Source: Pseudomonadota bacterium
GTDB lineage: Bacteria; Pseudomonadota; Alphaproteobacteria; Rhizobiales; Pleomorphomonadaceae
DNA length: 40,863 nucleotides
Assembly (NCBI GenBank): GCA_018262505.1
Contig: JAGSYV010000014.1
Location: forward strand, 1 to 40,863
Reading direction: 5' to 3'
In this document: in pieces, positions 24,707 to 32,505 of the stretch
Layout of the letters: each line of letters opens with the position of its first letter
Numbering within the stretch: the first letter of the stretch is position 1
Notes under the pieces: generated by a model
The model's input: only the letters and a program-made list of their open reading frames with translations
Databases searched by the model: none
What the model was told of the DNA's origin: nothing
Translations under genes and position numbers: made by a program

Positions 24707-25849
24707 ATGACAGAAGCCGTCGTCGTTCTTGCCGCAGCCTTGCTCGCCGCCCACCTCCTTACCGTCGGCCTCTACCTCGTTCGGTTGCGCCGGCGGGCGC
24801 CGACGGAAGGCGCCATCGGCCAGCCACGGGTGACGCTGCTCAGGCCGGTGTGCGGCCGGGAAGCCTTCGATCGGGAAACGCTGGAGAGTTCGTTCGCGCA
24901 GGACTATCCGGATTACGAAGTGATCTTCTGCGCGCCATCGGAAAACGACCCGGCCGTGCCGCTGCTGCGCGAGCTGATCGCCGCGCACCCCGAGCGGCCG
25001 GCCCGCCTTTTCACCGGCGAACAGCGGGTGACGCGCAACCCCAAGCTCAACAATCTCTGGGCTGGCTGGCTGGCCGCCGAAGCCGATTGGGTGTGCATGG
25101 CCGACAGCAATCTCCGCCTGCCGGCCGACTATCTTGCCATCCTCGTCGCCTCCTGGACCGAGGAGACCGGCCTCGTGTCGTCGCCGCCGATCGGCGAACG
25201 TCCCGAGGGCTTCGCCGGTTCGCTGGAATGCGCCTTCCTCAATTCCAACCAGGCGCGCCTGCAGTTCGCCTCCGACAGCCTCGGCAACGGTTTCGCTCAG
25301 GGCAAGACGCTGTTCTGGAACCGCAAGATGCTGAACGACGCCGGTGGGCTCGAGGCGCTCGGGCGCTATCTCGCCGAGGACGTCAATGCCACCAAGCTGG
25401 TGCGCGGCGCCGGTCTCAAGGTCCACCTGACGCCGCTGCCGTTTGCCCAGCCGATCGGCTGGCGCTCGTTCCGCGAGGTGTGGAACCGCCAGCTGCGCTG
25501 GAGCCGGGTGCGCCGCGACGGCTTCCCGTGGCTGTTTGCCATCGAGCCGCTCAACGGCCCGCTGGTGCCCTTCATCCTGGCGGCGGTCGCCGCCCACCGG
25601 TTCGACATGGCGGCGGTGCTGCTGCCGGCCGTCGCCGCCCTCTGGTATGGCGCCGAATATGTGCTGATGCGGCGGGCCGGCTGGCCGTCGGGCTGGCGCG
25701 ACGGTCTGGCGCTGCCGTTCCGCGATCTGCTGCTGCCGTTCCTGTGGCTGGCGACCTTCCTGAAGCGCGACATCGAGTGGCGTGGCAATGCCATCTCGCC
25801 GCTCAAGCCCGACGAGCGAATGACGCCGGTCATGGTCGACCATGATTGA
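24707..25849 (+). CDS. GT21-type lipid glycosyltransferase (ceramide-glucosyltransferase-like)
   Basis: A 380-residue membrane-anchored glycosyltransferase of GT-A fold. An N-terminal helix (residues 3-27) precedes the catalytic domain. Landmarks are RVTLLRPVCG, NPKLNNLWAG, the metal-binding MADSN (Asp133), the acidic AEDVN (224-225), and RQLRW (261-265), which is the (Q/R)xxRW motif of processive and ceramide-type enzymes. C-terminal hydrophobic helices follow. In Mesorhizobium and Agrobacterium, relatives of this family glycosylate diacylglycerol to make glycolipids under phosphate starvation; a hopanoid- or sphingolipid-related role is the alternative. It overlaps the next gene by 8 bp. 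Confidence 0.82.
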   Translation: MTEAVVVLAAALLAAHLLTVGLYLVRLRRRAPTEGAIGQPRVTLLRPVCGREAFDRETLESSFAQDYPDYEVIFCAPSENDPAVPLLRELIAAHPERPARLFTGEQRVTRNPKLNNLWAGWLAAEADWVCMADSNLRLPADYLAILVASWTEETGLVSSPPIGERPEGFAGSLECAFLNSNQARLQFASDSLGNGFAQGKTLFWNRKMLNDAGGLEALGRYLAEDVNATKLVRGAGLKVHLTPLPFAQPIGWRSFREVWNRQLRWSRVRRDGFPWLFAIEPLNGPLVPFILAAVAAHRFDMAAVLLPAVAALWYGAEYVLMRRAGWPSGWRDGLALPFRDLLLPFLWLATFLKRDIEWRGNAISPLKPDERMTPVMVDHD

Positions 25850-26417
25850 TCATGCCGAGCTGGTCTCGATGATCTCGACCTACGGCTTGTGGGTTCTGAC
25901 GCCCCTTGCCGTGATCGAAGGGCCGATCGTCACCGTCATCGCCGGCTATCTCGCCAGCCTGAAGATTCTCAGCCTCTGGCAGGTCATTGCTTGCGTCATC
26001 GTCGCCGACATCGTGGGCGACAGTCTGCTGTATCTCATCGGCCGCATGGCGCTGGGCAGCCTCAGTCCAACCTGGCGCGGCCGATTGGGCCTGTCGCCGT
26101 CCCGGCTGTTTTCCCTGATGCGCGGCTTTCGGCGCAACGGCACCCGCATTCTGGTGGCCGCCAAGCTGACGCATGCCGCCGGCTTCGCCGCGCTGACGGC
26201 CGCCGGCGCCGCCCACATGCCGTTTGCCAGCTTCATCCTCGCCAACATCTTGGCCGGCATTCCCAAATGCCTGTTCTTCGTGGCGCTGGGCTACCTGTTC
26301 GGCAGCGCCTATGAAACGGTTGGCAGTTGGCTGTCGGCCGAGGCGGCGCTTTTCATGGTCCTCGGCCTCGTCGTCGTCGTCCTCGTCTACTTTCAGCGCC
26401 GGAGAGCGAAGAGATGA
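25842..26417 (+). CDS. DedA-family (SNARE-associated / VTT domain) membrane protein
   Basis: A 191-residue inner-membrane protein. DedA landmarks are the early acidic re-entrant segment GLWVLTPLAVIEGPIVTVIA with GYLAS, ADIVGDSLLYLIGR, and the second half with GTRILVAAKLTHAAGFAALT and a later PKCLFFVALGYLFG. DedA/VTT proteins include lipid flippases for polyprenyl phosphate and phosphatidylethanolamine. Its start overlaps the GT21 gene and its stop overlaps the GT2 gene, so the three are almost certainly made together. A lipid-translocating role beside two glycosyltransferases is inference. Confidence 0.85.
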   Translation: MIDHAELVSMISTYGLWVLTPLAVIEGPIVTVIAGYLASLKILSLWQVIACVIVADIVGDSLLYLIGRMALGSLSPTWRGRLGLSPSRLFSLMRGFRRNGTRILVAAKLTHAAGFAALTAAGAAHMPFASFILANILAGIPKCLFFVALGYLFGSAYETVGSWLSAEAALFMVLGLVVVVLVYFQRRRAKR

Positions 26418-27097
26418 CCGGCCCGCGCTTCACCTGCCTGATCCCCGCCTTCAACGAGGCCGGGCGCCTGCCGGGTGTCCTCCAGGCGGTGATTGGCCAC
26501 CCGCGCCTTGACCGCGTGATGGTGATCGACGACGGTTCGACCGATGGCACCGGCGACGCCGCCCTCAGGCACGGCGCCGAGTTGCAGCGATCGCCGGAGA
26601 ACCGCGGCAAGACGGCCGCGCTGCGCCTCGGCCTTCAAGGCGTGCGGACGAGCCATGTGGTGCTGATCGATGCCGATCTTCTCGGGCTGACGCCGGAGGC
26701 GGTCGACCTTCTCATCGCCCCCATCGTCGCCGGTCAGGCGGATGCCTCGGTCTCGCTGCGCGGCAATGCCCCCTGGGTATGGCGACGCATCGGCATCGAC
26801 TATATCTCTGGCGAGCGCGTCTTTCCGATGGCACTGATCGCCGGCCGGCTGGAGGCGCTCGACCACCTCAGGCGCTTCGGCTTCGAGGTGTTTCTCAACA
26901 CGCTGCTGATCGCCAGCGACCGGCCGATCCGCATCGTTGCCTGGCCCGAGGTGGCAAGCCCCACCAAGGCCGTCAAGCGCGGCCTGTGGCGCGGCATCGT
27001 CGCCGATGTCGCCATGCTCGCCGATATCGCCGGCACCATCGGCGTGCTGGGCTTTACCGGCCAGATCCGCGCGCTGCGCCGGCTGTCGGCGTTGTGA
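26414..27097 (+). CDS. GT2-family glycosyltransferase (dolichol-phosphate-mannose-synthase-like)
   Basis: A 227-residue soluble GT-A glycosyltransferase. It begins with TCLIPAFNEAGRLP, has VIDDGSTDGTGDAAL (nucleotide-sugar binding, residues 37-51), NRGKTAALRLGL, and LIDADLLGL with the D-x-D at 86-88. There is no C-terminal membrane anchor, unlike polyisoprenyl-phosphate enzymes such as ArnC. The ATG overlaps the DedA stop (ATGA) and has GGAG upstream. It may make or extend a lipid-linked sugar used with its neighbours. Confidence 0.85.
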   Translation: MTGPRFTCLIPAFNEAGRLPGVLQAVIGHPRLDRVMVIDDGSTDGTGDAALRHGAELQRSPENRGKTAALRLGLQGVRTSHVVLIDADLLGLTPEAVDLLIAPIVAGQADASVSLRGNAPWVWRRIGIDYISGERVFPMALIAGRLEALDHLRRFGFEVFLNTLLIASDRPIRIVAWPEVASPTKAVKRGLWRGIVADVAMLADIAGTIGVLGFTGQIRALRRLSAL

Positions 27098-27166
27098 GAG
27101 CGGGTACGGCGATCGTATTTTTGGGAAGCGTCGGGGATGGAGCCCTATATCGGCGTCGTCGCCTCG

Positions 27167-27292
27167 TCCGGCCCGAGGTCCTCCGCCTGCGCGGAGGATG
27201 ACAGTTTTATATATAGGAAACAAAGCCATAGCAGCTCGCACGCCTTCCCATAAGGCGTCATCCTCCGCGCAGGCGGAGGACCTCGGGCCGGA
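27167..27292. repeat. Long perfect inverted repeat, element 1 (REP-like)
   Basis: Two 36-bp arms (27167-27202 and 27257-27292) are exact reverse complements, separated by 54 bp. Each arm contains its own palindrome, TCCTCCGC/GCGGAGGA around CTGC. The core GAGGTCCTCCGCCTGCGCGG is shared, with base changes, by the element at 31504-31592. It lies between the convergent ends of the GT2 and emrB genes and may stop transcription from both sides. Confidence 0.85.
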
Positions 27293-27332
27293 AAGGGAGC
27301 GGAGGGAAATATCAAGCTCCCTCCATCTGGCC

Positions 27333-28904
27333 TCAGTGCCCGCCGCCACCACCACCCGGAGGCGCCGCCGGCTTCTTGACGAAGGGCAGGGCGAGGACGA
27401 GGGCGAGGAAGATGATAGTCAGCAGCAGGAAGATGTCGTTGAAGGCCATGATGGTCGACTGCTGCTGAGCCAGGCCGGTCAGCCGCGAGATGGCGGCGAG
27501 ATGGGCGTTGCTGCCGAGCTCCGACAGGCTGTGTTCCATGCCGTTGATGGTCGACATGGCGGTGGAACTGGTGATGTTCACCGCCTCGCGCAGCCGGTCG
27601 AAATGCAGATCGCTGCGGTTGGTCATGATCTGGTTGATCAGCGCCAGGCCGACGGCGCCGCCGAGGTTGCGGGTGAGGTTGAACAGGCCCGAGGCGTTCT
27701 TCATCTCGGCTGGCGGCAGCGTGCCGAGCGCGATGTTGTTGATGGGGATCATGCAGATCATCATGAACACGCCACGGAAGATTTGCGGCCAGAACAACTC
27801 CCGGAAATCCCAGTCGGCGGTGAAGCCGGTCGACAGCCAGGTGGCGGTGGCGACGCCGAGGAAGCCGATGCCCATCATGACGCGCGGGTCGAGCTTGGCA
27901 GCCAGGCGACCGGCGATCGGCGCGGCGATCAGCATGCCAATACCGGAGACGAACATGGTCTCGCCGATCTGCAGGGCCGAGAAGCCACGGATGCGGGCAA
28001 GATAGAGCGGATAGAGGTAGGTGAGGCCGTAAAGGCCGATGCCCAGACAGAAGGAGAAGGCGCTGCCGAAAGAGAAGTTGCGGTTGGTAAAGGCCTTGAG
28101 GTCGACGATCGGGTTGGCGCGGGTGAGCGCCCGGAAGAAGAACACGATGCCGGCGATCGCCATCACGCCGGTGAGGACGGCGATGCGGTCGTCGGAGAGC
28201 CAGTCCTTGCTGGGGCCTTCTTCCAGCACGTATTCCATCGACCCCAGGAAGGCGGCCATGGCGGCGAGGCCCCACCAGTCGAACACCTTGAACAGGCTGA
28301 AGTCGGGCTCGTCGAAATCGATCAGAAAATAGCTGGTCACCGTCACGAAGATGCCGGGCAGAATGTTGACCAGGAACAGCCAGTGCCAGGAGAACAGCTC
28401 GGTGAGATAGCCGCCGACAGTGGGGCCGATGGTCGGCGCCAGCGTGGCGACCAGACCGATGATCGGCGTCACCAGGCCCATCTTGTTTTTCGGAAAGATG
28501 GTGTAGGCCGAAGCGAACACCGTGGGGATCATGCCGCCGCCGATGAAGCCCTGCACGGCGCGCCACAGGATCATGTCGTTGATGGTTGAGGCGAAGGCGC
28601 ACATCATCGAGGCGAAGGTGAAGCCGCCGGCGGCGATGACGAACATCCAGCGCGTCGAGATCATGCGCGACAGGTAGCCCGACAGCGGGATCATGATCAC
28701 TTCGGCGATCAGATAGGAGGTCTGAACCCAGGAGATCTCGTCGTTGGCAGCGCCAAGGCCGGCCTGGATTTCACTGAGCGAGGCCGAGACGATCTGGATG
28801 TCCAGGATCGCCATGAACATGCCGAACACCATGCAGATGAAGGTAAACAGCCGGCGTGTGGTGAAGGTGGGGCCGGCGGCGGCTGGCGAGGCGATGGCGG
28901 ACAT
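27333..28904 (-). CDS. emrB: DHA2-family MFS drug-efflux permease (EmrB type)
   Basis: A 523-residue proton-driven exporter with 14 predicted helices. Motifs seen include the first-helix MFMAILDIQIVSASLSEIQA (motif D1), SYLIAEVIMIPLSGYLSR, motif A region MISTRWMFVIAAGGFTFASM, motif C-like GPTVGGYLTELFSWHWLFLV, and the C-terminal GLFNLTRNLGGAVGLALINQ. It ends in a proline/glycine-rich tail. It forms a tripartite pump with an HlyD-type adaptor encoded just upstream (here broken) and an outer-membrane channel not in this window. The Met at 28904 is chosen because it starts the usual short cytoplasmic tail; the ribosome site is weak. Confidence 0.9.
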   Translation of the reverse strand: MSAIASPAAAGPTFTTRRLFTFICMVFGMFMAILDIQIVSASLSEIQAGLGAANDEISWVQTSYLIAEVIMIPLSGYLSRMISTRWMFVIAAGGFTFASMMCAFASTINDMILWRAVQGFIGGGMIPTVFASAYTIFPKNKMGLVTPIIGLVATLAPTIGPTVGGYLTELFSWHWLFLVNILPGIFVTVTSYFLIDFDEPDFSLFKVFDWWGLAAMAAFLGSMEYVLEEGPSKDWLSDDRIAVLTGVMAIAGIVFFFRALTRANPIVDLKAFTNRNFSFGSAFSFCLGIGLYGLTYLYPLYLARIRGFSALQIGETMFVSGIGMLIAAPIAGRLAAKLDPRVMMGIGFLGVATATWLSTGFTADWDFRELFWPQIFRGVFMMICMIPINNIALGTLPPAEMKNASGLFNLTRNLGGAVGLALINQIMTNRSDLHFDRLREAVNITSSTAMSTINGMEHSLSELGSNAHLAAISRLTGLAQQQSTIMAFNDIFLLLTIIFLALVLALPFVKKPAAPPGGGGGGH

Positions 28905-28924
28905 GGCGGGTGACCGTTTCAGGA

Positions 28925-29019
28925 GCAATTCCAGCAAAAAGTGGGTCCGGTTTTGCGTCCGGAATTGCGTCTTAAGGATGGGACGGAGCGTTTCCGGTGA
29001 ACGTGTTCACCGGGAATGC
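28925..29019. repeat. Two-hairpin composite intergenic repeat, copy D
   Basis: Hairpin I (28925-28968) has outer arms GCAATTCC/GGAATTGC around GCAAAAAGTGGGTCCGGTTT. Hairpin II (28988-29019) is a 15-bp stem (GCGTTTCCGGTGAAC with GTTCACCGGGAATGC) and a 2-nt turn. The order matches copies A and B with different stem sequences. It fills the gap between emrA and emrB and may separate their expression. Confidence 0.75.
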
Positions 29020-29107
29020 CCTGTCGGCCGAAGGCGCGGATGCCCGCGCGGCGCCGGTCGAGAAAAGGGAGCTGGCCGATCCGCGAAGGATCGGCCGCTA
29101 AGGAGGA

Positions 29108-30291
29108 TCAGCTCGCCGGCACGGTGCGTGGGTCGGCGGAAACCACCACGGAGAGGCCGGGGCGGAGCTTGCCGCTGGCCGCCGCGTCAGCGGGAACCGC
29201 GATGCGCACCGGCAGGCGCTGCACCACCTTGGTGAAGTTGCCGGTGGCGTTGTTGGCGGGCAACAGGCTGAACACCGAGCCGGTGGCCGGCGACGCTTGG
29301 CGAGCTGGGTTTCCTTGTAGTTGGCTTCGATATGGGCGCTGCCGGTGGCCACCAGCGAGGCAAGCTGCTGGCCGGGCGTCACATAGGTGCCCACCTCGAT
29401 CGCCTTGTTGCCGACGACGCCGTCTATGGGCGCGCGGATCTCAGTGAACGACAGGTCGCGGTTGGCCTTGTCGAGAGCGGTCTGCAGCGACTTGCCGGTG
29501 GCTTCCGATTCCGCCTTCTGCGCCTTGAGCACTTCGATGTTGGCTTCGGCGACGGCCACGGCCGCCTCAGCGGAGGCGACGGAGGCGCGAGCCGCGTCGC
29601 GGTCGGTGCGGGCATCGTCAAGCTGCGACTGGGCCGACACCTTGTTGGTGACCAGCGTCGTCTGGCGGGTGAAGTTGATATCCTTCGATTCCAGGGTCGC
29701 CTCAGCGGAGGCGACGCCGGCCTTGGCCTGGGCGACCTGCGCTTCGCCGGCGGCGATCTGCTTGTCGATGCGGGCGATGGTGGCGATGTTGCCGGCGAGC
29801 GCATTCTCAGCCTGGGCAACGGCCAGCGTGTAGTCGCCGCTGTCGACGCGGGCGATGACGTCGCCCTTCTTCACCATCTGATTGTCGGCGACCATGACGT
29901 CGGTCACGTAGCCGGAAGCCTTGGCGGCCAGCGTGGTGATATCGGCGGCGACGTAGGCGTCGTCGGTGGTGATCAGGAAGCGACCGTCGGTCCACCAGGC
30001 ATAGCCATAGTTGCCGCCGAACCAGGCGGCGGCGCCGAGGAGGGCGACGAAGATGACGCGGCTGACGATGCCGCGCTTCTTCTTCGGCTGAGCCCCGGGA
30101 GCGGCGGCCGGTTTGGCTTCATGGACGCGCTGAGGGGCGCTGGGGGCTTCATGGACGCGCTGTGGCGCACCGGGGGCCTCGTTGGCGTGCTGAGGCGCGC
30201 CATGCGTCATCTCGCCGGTCGGGCGGATCGCGGTGACGGTGGCTTCAGAGCCGTCGCTCTCGTGAGCGGCGTTGGCTTCGCGCTTGGCCAT
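29108..30291 (-). pseudogene. emrA: HlyD/EmrA-type efflux adaptor, disrupted by a deletion and frameshift
   Basis: From the ATG at 30291 (GGAG upstream) the frame is a normal EmrA: a charged N-terminus with repeated APQRVHEA units, one membrane helix (about 75-95), the biotinyl-lipoyl strand DDAYVAADITTLAAKASGYV, a long coiled coil, and IRAPIDGVVGNKAIEVGTYV. At about 29300 it reads NYKETQLAK and then changes frame. The expected C-terminus is present in another frame: SPATGSVFSLLPANNATGNF, KVVQRLPVRI, LRPGLSVVVSAD, stop at 29108. The roughly 25-35 residues that normally lie between are missing. As it stands the product ends in an unrelated arginine/proline-rich tail (to 29098). It is either a true mutation or a collapsed assembly. 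Confidence 0.85.
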
Positions 30292-30394
30292 GGTGATCTC
30301 CATCTGTCCGCAGCCGGCTTTGCCGAAGGAGGACTGCGCCGATCGTCGGCGCCATCATTGCTTAACTTAGGTATTGTTCCTAATGATCGAAGGT

Positions 30395-30423
30395 GTTATC
30401 TCATGACCGAACCGTTCGGTCAA
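30395..30423 (-). promoter_or_regulatory. Putative emrAB promoter
   Basis: On the minus strand TTGACC (30423-30418) is 17 bp from GATAAC (30400-30395). It lies about 105 bp before the emrA start and overlaps the palindromic operator. Confidence 0.6.
30404..30422. promoter_or_regulatory. TetR-type operator between emrA and tetR
   Basis: TGACCGAACCGTTCGGTCA is a perfect 19-bp palindrome about a central C. It covers the -35 of the emrAB promoter and lies in the divergent gap with tetR, the standard arrangement for a TetR repressor of an efflux pump. Confidence 0.85.
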
Positions 30424-30598
30424 TAGACCGTAGTTGCGCATGGTTGACGTTTCAGTCGCTTAGGCGGCACTCTCAGCAAAATGTGATCGGCCGAGCCTGT
30501 TCCGTGAACGCCGATCGCCAAAGGCAGCATGGCCCCAGTGCGCCAGAAAGCCGAAAGACAAACGACGCAGGCGAAAGAACGCCGCGAAGGCAGGGGTG

Positions 30599-31249
30599 AT
30601 GAGCAAGTTATCGGCACGGCCCGGAGACGTGGTGGCCGGCCCGGAAGGGCATGACAAAGAGAAACGCCGCCAGATTCTGGAAGGTGCCCGCGAAGTATTC
30701 CGCGCCAAGGGCTACGAGGGCGCCTCGATGGACGGCATCGCCAAGGCAGCGGGCGTCTCCAAGGGCACGCTCTACGTCTACTTTACCAACAAGGATGAGC
30801 TGTTCGAACGGCTGATCACCGACGAGAAGCTGGAACTGGCCGCCGCGCTCGACGCCTTCCAGCCCAAGGCCGAGAGCTTCCGCGAAAACCTGCGCGCCTT
30901 CGCCATCAGCTTCAACGAGTTGCTCACCGCCGAGAGCCACATGTCGACCATTCGCATGGTGGTCGGTGCGGTGGAGAAGTTCCCCGCCGTCGGCGCCATC
31001 TTTTTCAAGGCCGGCGCCGAGCGCGGCACGACGCGGCTGACCGAGGTGTTCGCAGAGGCCGTCAAGGAAGGCCGCATGAGGCGGTGTGACCCCGCCGTTG
31101 CCGCCCACCACTTCATCGCTCTCTGCACCTCCGAGGTGATGAAGAAGTCGCTGTTTGGCTGCGGGCTGCGGCCGACGCCCGAAGGCGTCGAGAAGATCGT
31201 CGATGAGGGTCTCGATGTGTTCATGACCTACTACAGCCCCAAAACCTGA
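30599..31249 (+). CDS. TetR/AcrR-family repressor, divergent from emrAB
   Basis: A 216-residue regulator. The HTH spans about residues 20-66 (RRQILEGAREVFRAKGYEGA, MDGIAKAAGVSKGTLYVYFT, NKDELFERLI), followed by an all-helical ligand-binding domain (LTEVFAEAVKEGRMR, PAVAAHHFIALCTSEVM) like the TetR_C subfamily that controls RND/MFS pumps. The ATG at 30599 is used; a GTG one codon earlier is possible, and AAGG lies about 8 nt upstream. A perfect palindrome lies between it and emrA. The product probably represses the pump and itself until a drug-like ligand binds. Confidence 0.92.
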   Translation: MSKLSARPGDVVAGPEGHDKEKRRQILEGAREVFRAKGYEGASMDGIAKAAGVSKGTLYVYFTNKDELFERLITDEKLELAAALDAFQPKAESFRENLRAFAISFNELLTAESHMSTIRMVVGAVEKFPAVGAIFFKAGAERGTTRLTEVFAEAVKEGRMRRCDPAVAAHHFIALCTSEVMKKSLFGCGLRPTPEGVEKIVDEGLDVFMTYYSPKT

Positions 31250-31270
31250 GCTCCTCGGCGGGCCTCGGCG

Positions 31271-31440
31271 GAAATTCTACTGGGGCGGGCAGCTCTGGCA
31301 TCCGCTTTATCCGAAAAGTCTGCAACTTTTCGGGCGGATGCTTGGGCTTAGCCTTCTGCGCTTCCGGTGCTCACGAACAGGAAGTTCGCTCCGCTCCGGT
31401 TCTCGAACGCGTCGCCACCTGCCGCACCCCAGCGGATTTC
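31271..31440. repeat. Dispersed inverted-repeat element 'CTGGGGCGGGC', copy 1
   Basis: The left arm GAAATTCTACTGGGGCGGGC and right arm GCCGCACCCCAGCGGATTTC (reverse complement of a near match) are shared with the element at 39195-39280, as is CTCCGGTTCTCGAACGCGTC beside the right arm. This copy is longer because a different palindrome (31298-31341) and about 40 further bases lie between the arms. It directly follows the tetR stop. Confidence 0.65.
31298..31341. repeat. Palindrome variant E inside the dispersed element
   Basis: Outer arms GCATCCGC/GCGGATGC and inner arms CCGAAAAGT/ACTTTTCGG with loop CTGCA. It resembles hairpin I of the composite repeats (GCATnnG ends, GAAAAGT) but lacks the CCGGTTTT core. 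Confidence 0.65.
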
Positions 31441-31503
31441 GGCCGAGGCCCCGGAGCCCTTCATGGGCGGAGCCCGATATCGACCGCGTGTTTCATCCTG
31501 CCC

Positions 31504-31592
31504 GAGGTCCTGCGCCTGCGCGCAGGATGACAATCTATGTATTTGTTTTTATTTATATAATTCTGTCATCCTGCGCGCAGGCGCAGGACCTC
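31504..31592. repeat. Long perfect inverted repeat, element 2 (REP-like)
   Basis: Two exact 29-bp arms (31504-31532, 31564-31592) beginning GAGGTCCTGCGCCTGCGCGC, separated by a very AT-rich 31-bp loop. Each arm again contains an internal palindrome (TCCTGCGC/GCGCAGGA). It belongs to the same family as 27167-27292 with compensating changes in the inner stem (CTCC/GGAG versus CTGC/GCAG). It lies between the convergent tetR and racemase genes. Confidence 0.85.
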
Positions 31593-31628
31593 AGGCCGTA
31601 TAAAGCGAGGGGCGTCTATAGGGTACGC

Positions 31629-32342
31629 TTATTCAGCGGCGGCCCGCATCTCTCCCGCCAGCGCAAAATCCACCGCGGCGGCGGCGTGGATCGCCGTGCT
31701 GTCGTAGCCCGGCAGCGGCAGGGCGTCGGGGTCGAGCAGCAGGCAGATTTCCGTGCAACCGAGGATGACGGCATCGCAACCTTCTTCCTTCGCCTTGGCG
31801 ATCAGGTCGAGGAAGGCCTCGCGTGACTCGTCGCGAACGACACCGGCGCAGAGTTCGTCGAAGATGACGTTGTGAACGACGGCGCGGCCCGCTTCGCCGG
31901 GCGTGGTCATCGCCAGGCCATGGGCGGCCATGCGGCGGGCATAGAAGCCTTGTTCCATGGTGTAGCGGGTGGCGAGCAGCAGCGGCCGGCGAACGCCGGC
32001 GGCGCTCAGCACCTTGGCCGTCTCGTCGATGATGTTGAGGAGCGGGATCTTGACGGCGGCGGCCACCTCGTCGGCGACAAGGTGCATGGTGTTGGTGCAG
32101 ATCAGCACGCAGTCGGCGCCAGCCCGTTCAAGCCCTTGCGCCGCCTTGCCGAGGCGATCGGCGGCGGCGTTCCACTGGCCGGCCTTCTGCAAATCGACGA
32201 TCGACTGGAAATCGACCGAGTGCATGACGAGTTCGGCCGAATGCAGGCCGCCCAGGCGCGTCCGCACCGCCTCATTGATCATCTTGTAATAGACGACGGT
32301 ACTCTCGAAGCTCATGCCGCCGATGAGGCCAATGGTGTGCAT
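31629..32342 (-). CDS. Aspartate/glutamate racemase family protein
   Basis: A 237-residue cofactor-independent amino-acid racemase of the YgeA/RacX group, cytoplasmic. It starts MHTIGLIGGMSFESTVVYYK, the usual substrate-loop beginning. The two catalytic cysteines are present: Cys82 in CTNTMH and Cys196 in GCTEI. The ATG at 32342 has GGGGA upstream; a start 9 codons earlier is less likely. Substrates of this group range from Asp and Glu to basic or hydrophobic amino acids. It is divergent from an Lrp/AsnC regulator, which fits amino-acid-responsive control. Confidence 0.92.
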   Translation of the reverse strand: MHTIGLIGGMSFESTVVYYKMINEAVRTRLGGLHSAELVMHSVDFQSIVDLQKAGQWNAAADRLGKAAQGLERAGADCVLICTNTMHLVADEVAAAVKIPLLNIIDETAKVLSAAGVRRPLLLATRYTMEQGFYARRMAAHGLAMTTPGEAGRAVVHNVIFDELCAGVVRDESREAFLDLIAKAKEEGCDAVILGCTEICLLLDPDALPLPGYDSTAIHAAAAVDFALAGEMRAAAE

Positions 32343-32424
32343 CACACATCCCCTTGTTGCGATGGCCAATCATAGCCCCGGTCATCCGCCAAGCGTTTGC
32401 AAGCATCGGCGTTACGTGCGACGC

Positions 32425-32464
32425 TGGTGCAAATGGCTGGCGCACTTGTGCCGAATGGTGCAAA
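32425..32464. promoter_or_regulatory. Putative Lrp/AsnC operator region
   Basis: TGGTGCAAA occurs at 32425-32433 and again at 32456-32464, 31 bp apart (three helical turns), with the small palindrome GCACTTGTGC exactly between them. It lies in the divergent gap between the racemase and the lrp-type gene. Multimeric Lrp proteins often bind such phased repeats. Confidence 0.45.
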
Positions 32465-32505
32465 ATATGCGCGTAATATGTCTCACATAGGGGAATCGAG
32501 GGCGC

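Noticed and set aside
27167..27292. The long inverted repeat considered as insertion-sequence ends
   Set aside because: Only 54 bp separate the arms, no transposase is present, and no target duplication is visible. A REP-like or terminator role fits better.
26937..28589. A 550-codon plus-strand open frame across the end of the GT2 gene, the inverted repeat and emrB
   Set aside because: It crosses a perfect inverted repeat and runs antisense to emrB. Composition is E/G/D/H/R-rich shadow sequence without any motif.
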